A DNA stretch of 16,557 nucleotides from an uncultured Lachnospiraceae bacterium (GTDB taxonomy: Bacteria; Bacillota; Clostridia; Lachnospirales; Lachnospiraceae): NCBI GenBank assembly GCA_902783095.1, contig CACZPX010000137.1, positions 1 to 16,557 on the forward strand. The letters are read 5' to 3'. The notes beneath the pieces were generated by a model, which saw only the letters and a program-made list of their open reading frames with translations, made no database searches and was not told the origin of the DNA. This document shows, in pieces, positions 1 to 6,381 of this stretch (within the stretch, counting starts at the first letter, position 1; every line of letters begins with the position of its first letter). Made by a program: the position numbers and the translations under genes.

Positions 1-347
1 ATCATGTTGATCGCGATCACGACCGGAATGCCGAGCTCCACGAGCTGCGTGGTCAGATAGAGGTTGCGCTCAAGGTTCGTGCCGTCAATGATGTTGAGGA
101 TCGCGTCGGGACGCTCGCCGATCAGATAGTTTCGCGCGACGACCTCCTCCAGCGTATACGGAGAAAGGGAATAGATGCCGGGAAGGTCCGTGATGGTCAC
201 GCCGTCATATTTTTTCAGCTTGCCTTCCTTCTTTTCGACCGTGACGCCGGGCCAGTTGCCCACGAACTGGTTGGAACCGGTCAGTGCGTTGAACAGCGTT
301 GTCTTGCCGCTGTTCGGGTTGCCCGCAAGGGCGATTCTCAGGTTCAT
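1..347 (-). CDS. feoB: Ferrous iron transporter FeoB, N-terminal GTPase part (cut by window edge)
   Basis: FeoB is the inner-membrane Fe(II) importer with a cytosolic GTPase domain at its N terminus. Only the first 115 residues are visible and the gene runs off the left edge. The G-protein motifs are clear: the P-loop GNPNSGKT near residues 9-16, the FeoB signature GNWPGVTVEKKEG with the switch I threonine, the G3 motif DLPG, and the start of G4 (INM, with the expected aspartate beyond the edge). The ATG at 347 follows the ribosome site AAGAGGAGAG. It is the last gene of a feoA-feoA-feoB operon, about 100 bases after the nearer feoA. The transmembrane part lies outside the window, so intactness cannot be judged. 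Confidence 0.96.
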   Translation of the reverse strand, partial: MNLRIALAGNPNSGKTTLFNALTGSNQFVGNWPGVTVEKKEGKLKKYDGVTITDLPGIYSLSPYTLEEVVARNYLIGERPDAILNIIDGTNLERNLYLTTQLVELGIPVVIAINM

Positions 348-367
348 TGATCTCTCCTCTTCTTTAT

Positions 368-436
368 GAAAGCTTGCCGGGGACCGCGCCGCGGCGCGGA
401 CGCTTTCTCCCCCTATGGCAGGCGGCAGGCGCCGCC
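368..436 (-). other. Stem-loop-rich spacer between feoA and feoB
   Basis: The roughly 100-base gap between feoA and feoB holds two strong inverted repeats. One is a perfect 16-bp GC palindrome at 384-399, flanked by GAAAGC (368-373) and its complement GCTTTC (402-407). The other is GGCGGC-AGGC-GCCGCC at 421-436. Neither is followed by a T-run on the minus strand, so they are not typical terminators. They may be mRNA-stabilising or processing elements that set different feoA and feoB levels. That role is inferred. Confidence 0.4.
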
Positions 437-448
437 GTTTTCATCCTC

Positions 449-670
449 TCATTCCACTTCGACCATATCGGCGTCGGCCTTCCGGATGGAAAGCTCATAG
501 CCGCGGACCGTGACCTCGATGGGATCGCCCAGCGGAGCGACCTTGCGGACGTATACTTCCACGCCCTTGGTCAGTCCCATGTCCATGATCCTGCGTTTGA
601 TCGCACCCTCTCCGTGAAGCTTCACGACTTTGACGGTGTCGCCGATCTTCGCGTCTCTTAAAGTCTTCAT
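449..670 (-). CDS. feoA: FeoA family protein (second of a tandem pair)
   Basis: This is a 73-residue SH3-like FeoA domain protein, a small cytosolic partner thought to modulate FeoB during ferrous iron uptake. The family pattern is visible: an N-terminal LRDAKIGDTVKVVKL strand region, the middle segment IKRRIMDMGLTKGVEVYVRK, and the C-terminal PLGDPIEVTVRGYELSIRK. Length is normal for stand-alone FeoA. The start at 670 has the ribosome site GGAGG five bases upstream. It lies between another feoA and feoB on the same strand. It is more typical of the family than its upstream neighbour, so it is the likelier canonical FeoA. Confidence 0.95.
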   Translation of the reverse strand: MKTLRDAKIGDTVKVVKLHGEGAIKRRIMDMGLTKGVEVYVRKVAPLGDPIEVTVRGYELSIRKADADMVEVE

Positions 671-722
671 TGTGCCTCCTTCCCTTTACGCTGTTTCTCA
701 CATCCGGACGGGTCTGTCCGCG

Positions 723-935
723 TCACACCATGATCTTCGACGCAAGCTCGCGGTCCAGCGCAATCCGCGTCTCTTTCACGTTGACGATCAGGTTGCCGGC
801 CGCCTGCGCGACGACGGTAACGCTTCCGCCCGCGACAAAGCCCAGGTTTTCCAGGTGCATGCGCACCTCCTGGCTGCCGCCGACCTTTCGGATGATCTGT
901 TCTGTTCCTGTCTCTGCTAATGTCAAGGGCAACAT
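723..935 (-). CDS. feoA: FeoA family protein (first gene of the feo operon)
   Basis: This 70-residue protein is a second FeoA-type SH3-like domain. Its core is QEVRMHLENLGFVAGGSVTVVAQAAGNLIVNVKETRIALDRELASKIMV, which follows the family pattern of a helix ending in LGF, then strands, then a terminal arginine-rich strand. It is clearly divergent from the following feoA, so the pair is not a recent duplication. Such tandem FeoA proteins before FeoB are common in Clostridia. The ATG at 935 follows GGGGAGAT. It is the first gene after the operon promoter at 988-1016. Its exact role beside the second FeoA is unknown; a regulatory or structural partner of FeoB is the likely one. Confidence 0.92.
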   Translation of the reverse strand: MLPLTLAETGTEQIIRKVGGSQEVRMHLENLGFVAGGSVTVVAQAAGNLIVNVKETRIALDRELASKIMV

Positions 936-964
936 GTTAAATGATCTCCCCGGGTTCTTGATTG

Positions 965-1000
965 GTTAGCTCTCGCTAATCGTGGTTATTCTATGCTAAC
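965..1000. promoter_or_regulatory. Two tandem palindromic operators at the feo promoter
   Basis: Two 16-bp imperfect palindromes share the pattern gTTA-N8-TAA. They lie at 965-980 (containing TTAGC-TCTC-GCTAA, a perfect 5-4-5 inverted repeat) and 985-1000 (GTTATTCTATGCTAAC). Their centres are exactly 20 bp apart, two helical turns. One covers the -10 box and the other the likely transcription start. The position and TTAGC/GCTAA half-sites suggest binding by an iron-responsive repressor of the DtxR/IdeR/MntR type. The identity of the repressor is inferred. Confidence 0.6.
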
Positions 1001-1016
1001 TGTTGGGGTCTGTCAA
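988..1016 (-). promoter_or_regulatory. Sigma-A promoter of the feo operon
   Basis: On the minus strand the -35 box is TTGACA (1011-1016, a perfect match), followed by a 17-base spacer and the -10 box TAGAAT (988-993). The predicted start of transcription is near 981, about 45 bases before the first feoA. This is a strong promoter, as expected for one silenced by a metal-responsive repressor. Confidence 0.85.
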
Positions 1017-1063
1017 GTCTCCGACCGGCCGCCCCGGCGGACAGATGCACGGGATCCCGCAAT

Positions 1064-1100
1064 AAAAAAACGCCGAAAACTCGCGTGTTTTCGACGTTTT
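1064..1100 (-). terminator. Rho-independent terminator of the dcw operon
   Basis: An inverted repeat with arms at about 1067-1080 and 1087-1100 encloses the loop TCGCGT. On the minus strand the arms contain CGAAAAC and GTTTTCG, and the stem runs into a T7 tract. The one imperfect pair (1073/1094) becomes a G-U wobble on the minus strand, so the structure is best formed by leftward transcription out of ftsQ, whose stop is at 1185. Confidence 0.85.
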
Positions 1101-1184
1101 CTACACTTTTTCGCTCTGTCTCACCGTATTTTAGGAATCGGGCAAATTTATGATTTTGGGCGAGATCCGGTTAGCCGGTGCATA

Positions 1185-1931
1185 TCAGCGGTCTTCAAAG
1201 TAATAGACGTGGCCCGTATCCGCGCCCGCGTACTCCTCCATGTGCAGCGTGCCGCTGCGTCCCCACACCTGCGGCAGCGTGGCCACCAGGTCCAGCAGCT
1301 TCTCCTGCAGGTCCACGTTTTTGCCCAGCAGCACCGTGACGTCCCCCATCTTTAAGGAGACGCTGGCGCCGTCGTAGATGGACGCCTCGTCCACCACGGC
1401 GTACAGGTACATGGTCACGTTGTCCAGCGTGATCTGGTGCGTGGCCAGAAAGTCGATCACCGTGGCCACCAGCTTGAAATTCTTCTCGTTCTCCACCTTT
1501 AACGGCTCGTTCAGCACGGCCGTCTCCACCTGCAGACCGGACACCTTGATCACGTCCGGATAGGAATCCGCGCTGCTCTTTAGCACCACGCCATCCTTGT
1601 CAAAAAACAGGTTGGAGCCGAAGTGCGGCACGTAGCCGTACAGCCGCTTTTCCTTTACCTGAACGGTCGCCGCCGTAAGGCCGTTCAGGCTCACGCTGCA
1701 GCTTTCAAACTGCGGGTAGGAATAGCCGCCGAACAGCTTTTTGGCCAGGATCGCCAGCGGGGATCTGGACAGTCCCTCCGGGAGGACCAGCGCCTCGATC
1801 TCCTCGCTGCTGAAGTGGGACTGCCCCGCCACCTGCACTTCTTTCACGCGCAGCAAAAGACCGGCAGCGGCGATACCGGCAAACAGCAGCACGATGAGCA
1901 GGATGACAAGCAGTTTTCCCCTGCGCGACAT
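1185..1931 (-). CDS. ftsQ: Cell division protein FtsQ/DivIB
   Basis: FtsQ/DivIB is a bitopic membrane protein that, with FtsL and DivIC, links the early divisome to the septal synthase FtsW-PBP. This 248-residue protein has a short basic N terminus (MSRRGK), a single transmembrane helix at about residues 7-27, then a POTRA-like segment beginning RVKEVQVAGQSHFSSEEI. A FtsQ-type beta domain follows, with YGYVPHFGSNLFFDKDGVVL and later repeated strand-turn units. The ATG at 1931 has GGAAG upstream and lies three bases after the PNP stop, so translation is coupled. It is the last gene of the dcw operon in this window. The C terminus is short, without the long disordered tail of some DivIB proteins. 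Confidence 0.9.
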   Translation of the reverse strand: MSRRGKLLVILLIVLLFAGIAAAGLLLRVKEVQVAGQSHFSSEEIEALVLPEGLSRSPLAILAKKLFGGYSYPQFESCSVSLNGLTAATVQVKEKRLYGYVPHFGSNLFFDKDGVVLKSSADSYPDVIKVSGLQVETAVLNEPLKVENEKNFKLVATVIDFLATHQITLDNVTMYLYAVVDEASIYDGASVSLKMGDVTVLLGKNVDLQEKLLDLVATLPQVWGRSGTLHMEEYAGADTGHVYYFEDR

Positions 1932-1934
1932 ATC

Positions 1935-2762
1935 TTATCTTCCGACGGCGCCGATGACGGCGGTGACCAGTCTCACAAAGTCATTTTCCACGCGTTCGGC
2001 GGTCTCGTTGACCTCCGCGCCGGAGAGCGGCCGGTCCGTTATGCCGCAGGCCATGTTGGTGATGCAGGAGATGCCGCAGACCTTCATGCCCATCTGGTGG
2101 GCGGCCACGGCCTCCACGGCGGTGCTCATGCCCACCGCGTCCGCGCCGAGCGTGCGGAACATGCGGATCTCCGCCTTGGTCTCAAACTGCGGGCCGGAGG
2201 TCTGCAGATACACGCCCTGCCGCAGCACAAAGCCGTTCCGGGCCCCGCAGGCGAGGATCTTCGCCGCGAGCCCCGCGTCGTAGACGTTGCTCATATCCGG
2301 GAAGACCGGGCCGTAGGCGGACCAGTCCCCGTCGCGCAGCGGCGAGGGCACGAAGCCGGTGATCTGGTCGCGGATCACCATAAAGTCGCCCACGCGGAAC
2401 TGCTCGTTCACGCCGCCGGCCGCGTTGGTCAATAGCAGCACCTCCGCGCCCAGCTTCCGCATCAGGCGCACGGGCAGGACCACGTCGGACATGGGGTAAC
2501 CCTCGTAGTAGTGGATGCGCCCCTTCATCACGATCACCGGCACGCCGTCCACGTAGCCCAGAATGAACCGGCCGTCGTGGCCGGGGGCCGTGGACACAGG
2601 AAAGCCGGGGATCTCCCGGTAGGGGATCTCGCAGACGGTTTCCACCCGGTCCGCGTAGTTGTTTAAGCCGGAGCCCAGGATCAGCGCGACCTTCGGCACG
2701 AAGTCCGTCTTTTCGCGCACCTTTGCCGCAGTATTTTCCAGTTTTTCCACAAAGGGATCCAT
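1935..2762 (-). CDS. Purine nucleoside phosphorylase (inosine/guanosine type, trimeric family)
   Basis: This enzyme cleaves purine (deoxy)nucleosides with phosphate to give free base and (deoxy)ribose-1-phosphate in cytosolic purine salvage. With the ATG at 2762 it has 275 residues. Trimeric-PNP motifs are present: ILGSGL (phosphate-site serine 31), APGHDG around 59-64, the GRIHYYEGYP segment at 81-90, NAAGG at 113-117, SGPQFET with Glu194 (the base-binding glutamate), GMST at 211-214 and Asn236 in CITNMACG, which points to 6-oxopurine specificity. GAGGA at 2768-2772 lies five bases before this ATG; an in-frame GTG at 2774 lacks a good site. The gene sits between ftsW and ftsQ, an unusual place for it. 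The symbol could be punA or deoD-like, so I leave it blank. Confidence 0.94.
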   Translation of the reverse strand: MDPFVEKLENTAAKVREKTDFVPKVALILGSGLNNYADRVETVCEIPYREIPGFPVSTAPGHDGRFILGYVDGVPVIVMKGRIHYYEGYPMSDVVLPVRLMRKLGAEVLLLTNAAGGVNEQFRVGDFMVIRDQITGFVPSPLRDGDWSAYGPVFPDMSNVYDAGLAAKILACGARNGFVLRQGVYLQTSGPQFETKAEIRMFRTLGADAVGMSTAVEAVAAHQMGMKVCGISCITNMACGITDRPLSGAEVNETAERVENDFVRLVTAVIGAVGR

Positions 2763-2767
2763 TGTTT

Positions 2768-2772
2768 TCCTC
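2768..2772 (-). promoter_or_regulatory. Ribosome binding site deciding the PNP start
   Basis: The minus strand reads GAGGA here, five bases before the ATG at 2762. It overlaps the GTG at 2774, which could otherwise extend the protein by four residues. The spacing favours the ATG. Confidence 0.6.
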
Positions 2773-2793
2773 ACTTTCCGCGACGTGGCCGCA

Positions 2794-4020
2794 TCAGTCT
2801 CTCAGTTCCACCCGGTGCGCCACGCTCAGCACCAGGCCCACCTCCGCCATCAGAAACAGGATGGACGTGCCGCCGTAGCTGATGAACGGCAGCGTAACGC
2901 CGGTGTTGGGGATGAAATTGGTCACCACCGCGATGTTTAAGACCACCTGCACCGCGATGTGCACGAACACGCCCGCCACCAGCAGCACGCCCAGCGTGTC
3001 CGGCGCGTTGCGCGCGATGATCATAAAGCGGTAGAACATATACACGAACAGCAGTATCACGCAGAGCGCGCCGAACAGGCCCAGCTCCTCACAGATGATG
3101 GCGAAGATCATGTCGTTCTGCGCCTCGGGCACAAAGCCCAGCTTCTGCACGCCGTTGCCCAGCCCCTTGCCGAACAGGCCGCCGGAGCCGATCGCGTACA
3201 GGCCCTGCAGCACCTGCCAGCCGCCGCTGGAGGCGTACTGTTCCGGATTTTTCCACACCAGGATGCGGCTCACCTGATACTCCTTCAAGACGCCGCGCGC
3301 GACCAGGTCCTCGGCAAAGACGACGCCCAAAACGGCGACCAGCGCGACGAACCCGGCGAGCGCCGCGAACGGCCATTTTTTCTGGCTGGCCGTAAACATC
3401 ATGCCCAGCACGATCACCGCCAGGATGATGGCGGAGCTTAAGTTGTTCATAAAGACCAGGAAAATGGGCACCGCGGCCATCGCCAGCAGGATCGCGGCGT
3501 ATTTGAGCCGGTCCACCCGGTTTTTGAGCAGCGCCAGGGCATAGGCAAAGACCAGGATCAGCGCCAGCTTTAAGGGCTCCGCCGGCTGGAACAGCGAGGT
3601 GTTGCCGATGCCGAACCAGCGCTTGGCGCCGTTGTACTCCAGGCCGAAGGACGTGAAGTTGGTGAGCAGCATCACCACAAGGCCCGCGCCGTATGCCAGA
3701 AACATCAGCCACCATTTGGCCCAGAAGTGATAGTCGAACAGCGAGAGCCCGATCATGACCGCAAGGCCGGCCAGGAGGTTCCAGAGCTGCTTTTTCATGT
3801 AAAAGGCGCCCTCCCCGATATTCGGGTTGATGCTGGCCGTGTAGTAGCTGGAACTGTAGATCATGAGCAGACCGAAGGCGCTTAAGATCAGCACGACAAA
3901 GACCAGGCTGTAGTCGTAGTACCGCCTGGGCTTTGTACGTTCTCCGGCGCGGGCCGGCTGCGGGTCCGTCCGCAGCGGAACGCTCCGGTATTCTGCTCTT
4001 CCCGTCGTCTGCTGTGCCAT
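2794..4020 (-). CDS. ftsW: Septal peptidoglycan glycosyltransferase FtsW (SEDS family)
   Basis: FtsW polymerises lipid II into glycan strands at the septum, working with its class B PBP partner. The 408-residue protein has a cytosolic N terminus of about 35 residues and roughly ten transmembrane helices. SEDS hallmarks are visible: the extracellular loop YNGAKRWFGIG, FQPAEPLKLALI, PEAQNDMIFAIICEELG with the conserved aspartate at about residue 303 (the residue equivalent to the catalytic or essential Asp of FtsW and RodA), and the late signature IPNTGVTLPFISYGGTS. It begins one base after the murD stop, so translation is coupled. Its dcw location argues for FtsW over RodA; a SpoVE paralogue cannot be excluded. 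Confidence 0.95.
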   Translation of the reverse strand: MAQQTTGRAEYRSVPLRTDPQPARAGERTKPRRYYDYSLVFVVLILSAFGLLMIYSSSYYTASINPNIGEGAFYMKKQLWNLLAGLAVMIGLSLFDYHFWAKWWLMFLAYGAGLVVMLLTNFTSFGLEYNGAKRWFGIGNTSLFQPAEPLKLALILVFAYALALLKNRVDRLKYAAILLAMAAVPIFLVFMNNLSSAIILAVIVLGMMFTASQKKWPFAALAGFVALVAVLGVVFAEDLVARGVLKEYQVSRILVWKNPEQYASSGGWQVLQGLYAIGSGGLFGKGLGNGVQKLGFVPEAQNDMIFAIICEELGLFGALCVILLFVYMFYRFMIIARNAPDTLGVLLVAGVFVHIAVQVVLNIAVVTNFIPNTGVTLPFISYGGTSILFLMAEVGLVLSVAHRVELRD

Positions 4021-4021
4021 A

Positions 4022-5359
4022 TCAGATCAGTGCTTTGAAGATCCTTCCCCGTTCCTCGTAGGATTTGAACATATCCCAGCTTGCGCAGGCCGGCGAGAGC
4101 AGCACCGCGTCGCCGCTCTGCGCCTTCTCCTTGGCCGTGGCGACCGCCTCTTCCATGCTGTTCACGTAGGTGATAGCCGTGATGCCGTAGCGGGCCGCCG
4201 TTTCGCCGATCTTCTTTGCGGTGGTGCCCATCAGGATCAGGTGCTTCACCTTGCCCACGCAGGCGGCGATCCACTCGTCAAAGCTGCCGCCCTTGTCGTA
4301 GCCCCCCGCGATCAGCACGGTGGGCCGCACCATGGCCCGGATCGCCTGGATGGCGGCGTCCGGATTGGTGCCCTTGGAATCATTATAATACCTGACGCCG
4401 TTTTTTTCACCGGAAAATTCGATGCGGTGCTCCACGGCCGTAAACTTTTTGAGCGTTTTGCGGATGCTCTCCATGGGGATGCCGAAGCTTGCCGCCATCA
4501 GCACGGCCGCCATCACGTTCTCATAGTTGTGACGGCCCAGCAGGTTCAGCTCGTGGATGTCCACCACCAGTTCCTCTTTCCCGCCAAGGCTCAGCATGAT
4601 GTCGTCGCCCATCAGCCAGGCGCCCTCCGCGAGCTCGCGCTTGCTGGAGAAGTACAGGACCTTCGGCGCCAGCCGCTGATCCGCGCCCTGCAGGTAGGGA
4701 TCCTCATAGTTTAAGATGCAGAAGTCCTCCGCCGTCTGGTTCTTCGTCACGTCAAACTTGACGTTCACGTAGTTTTCCATGGTCTTGTGGCGGTTTAAGT
4801 GGTCCGGCGTGATGTTTAGGATCGCGCTGATGTGCGGATGGAAGCCGTCGATCGTCTCCAGCTGGAAGCTGGACACCTCCGCCACGCTCACCGAATCCGG
4901 TGAGGAGCGGTCCACCTCCTCCGTATAGGCGATGCCGATGTTGCCCACCGTCAGCGTCTTTTTGCCGGCGTCCTCCATGATCTGTCCCAGAAGGGCCGTG
5001 GTGGTGGTCTTGCCGTTGGTCCCGGTGATGGCGATCACGCTGCCGCGGTCATAGCGCCAGGCCAGCTCCAGTTCGCCGATGATCGGGATCCCTGCCGCGC
5101 GCACGGCCTGCACCGCCTCGTTTTCCAGATCGATGCCGGGGCTGATCACGCAGAGTTCCGCGCCCTCCAGATCCGCCGGCTGCAGACTGCCCAGAACAAA
5201 GACCGGATCCTTCACGTCCGCCAGCCGCTCGCGCAGTGCTTTTACGTCCAGCCCGGTATTTCCGTCGTAGAGCCGGATGCCGTAGCCCTTGCCGGCCAGC
5301 AGCCTGCAGGCGTTGATCCCGCTCTTTCCCGCGCCAAGTACCAATGCGATCTTGCTCAT
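4022..5359 (-). CDS. murD: UDP-N-acetylmuramoyl-L-alanine--D-glutamate ligase MurD
   Basis: MurD adds D-glutamate to UDP-MurNAc-L-Ala in the cytosol, using ATP. The 445-residue protein has the three Mur ligase parts: an N-terminal Rossmann-like UDP-binding domain (VLGAGKSG near 7-14), the ATPase core with the P-loop GTNGKTTT at 113-120, SSFQLE at 163-168, LNITPDHLNRH at 181-191 and the likely carbamylated lysine at about 201, and a C-terminal domain with YNDSKGTN and SPACASWDMF at 422-431. The SSFQLE and SPACASWD motifs are MurD-specific. The ATG at 5359 follows AAGGGGG. Length is normal for the family. It lies between mraY and ftsW in conserved order. Confidence 0.97.
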   Translation of the reverse strand: MSKIALVLGAGKSGINACRLLAGKGYGIRLYDGNTGLDVKALRERLADVKDPVFVLGSLQPADLEGAELCVISPGIDLENEAVQAVRAAGIPIIGELELAWRYDRGSVIAITGTNGKTTTTALLGQIMEDAGKKTLTVGNIGIAYTEEVDRSSPDSVSVAEVSSFQLETIDGFHPHISAILNITPDHLNRHKTMENYVNVKFDVTKNQTAEDFCILNYEDPYLQGADQRLAPKVLYFSSKRELAEGAWLMGDDIMLSLGGKEELVVDIHELNLLGRHNYENVMAAVLMAASFGIPMESIRKTLKKFTAVEHRIEFSGEKNGVRYYNDSKGTNPDAAIQAIRAMVRPTVLIAGGYDKGGSFDEWIAACVGKVKHLILMGTTAKKIGETAARYGITAITYVNSMEEAVATAKEKAQSGDAVLLSPACASWDMFKSYEERGRIFKALI

Positions 5360-5368
5360 AATACCCCC

Positions 5369-6322
5369 TTATACTCCAAGGTAGGCCACGAAGCACAGCA
5401 GCGCCGTAACGATGGAAAAGACCGCCACGACCTTGGCTTCCGACCAGCCGGATAATTCAAAATGATGATGGATGGGCGCCATCTTAAAGATGCGCTTGCC
5501 GTGCGTCGCCTTAAAATAGCCCACCTGAAGGATCACGGAGATGACCTCCGCCAGATAGATGAAGCCGACGATCAGGATCAGCAGGGGCTGCCCCAGCATG
5601 ATAAAGGACGAGGCCACAAAGCCTCCCAGCGCCAGCGCGCCGGTGTCGCCCATAAAGACTTTGGCGGGATACACGTTAAACAGCAGGAAGGCCATCAGCG
5701 CCCCCGCCACAGCCGCCGTCACGGGCGCGATGTCCGTGCCGGTCTTGACCGCCGCCGCCGTGAGGAACAGCGACACCACGATGGTGACCGTGGTGCACAG
5801 GCCGTCCACGCCGTCCGTAAAGTTCACGCCGTTGTCGGTCCCCACCATCACCAGGAACAGGAAGAAGGGATAAAACCACTTAAGGTCCCAGGTGACGTCC
5901 GTAAAGGGCAGGCGGATCACCGTGCCGATGTCGGAGAATTTCATCATATAAAAGCAGAAAACGCCCATGATGATGATCTGCAGAACCATCTTCTGCCAGG
6001 CCTTTAAGCCCTCGGACTGTTTTTTTACGACCTTCAGGAAATCGTCCAGAAAGCCCACCAGACCGTAGGCCACCGTAACGATGAGGATGGGCCAGATGTC
6101 CGGGTGACGGACGGCGAACACGGCGCCTACCACCAGGATGGCAAACAGAAAGGCGATGCCGCCCATGGTGGGCGTGCCCTGCTTTTTCAAGTGGGCCTGC
6201 GGGCCGTCGTCGCGGACCTGCTGTCCGAATTTGAGCCGGTGCAGCACCGGGATCAGGAGCGGCGTGATCACCGCCCCCAGCACAAAGCTTGCCAGGATCG
6301 CCAGTAAAATCTCTGTATTCAT
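5369..6322 (-). CDS. mraY: Phospho-N-acetylmuramoyl-pentapeptide transferase MraY
   Basis: MraY transfers phospho-MurNAc-pentapeptide from UDP to undecaprenyl phosphate at the membrane, making lipid I. The 317-residue protein has about ten transmembrane helices. Its diagnostic motifs are DDGPQAHLKKQGTPTMGG (38-55), the Mg/substrate aspartates in GFLDDFLK (Asp93-Asp94), NFTDGVDGL (167-175), FMGDTGALALGG with Asp226, and MAPIHHHFE with the HHH triad at 285-287. The ATG at 6322 has AGGAG nine bases upstream. The murD start lies ten bases beyond its stop. In many bacteria murF or murE precedes mraY; here the PBP gene does so directly. Confidence 0.97.
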   Translation of the reverse strand: MNTEILLAILASFVLGAVITPLLIPVLHRLKFGQQVRDDGPQAHLKKQGTPTMGGIAFLFAILVVGAVFAVRHPDIWPILIVTVAYGLVGFLDDFLKVVKKQSEGLKAWQKMVLQIIIMGVFCFYMMKFSDIGTVIRLPFTDVTWDLKWFYPFFLFLVMVGTDNGVNFTDGVDGLCTTVTIVVSLFLTAAAVKTGTDIAPVTAAVAGALMAFLLFNVYPAKVFMGDTGALALGGFVASSFIMLGQPLLILIVGFIYLAEVISVILQVGYFKATHGKRIFKMAPIHHHFELSGWSEAKVVAVFSIVTALLCFVAYLGV

Positions 6323-6381
6323 CTCATTTGCTCCTATCTTTTGTCGCCTTCCGCGCGCGTGCGCCGGCGCCCTGTTTACGT

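Noticed and set aside
2763..2774. GTG start adding four residues to the PNP
   Set aside because: The GAGGA ribosome site overlaps it and fits the ATG at 2762 with normal spacing.
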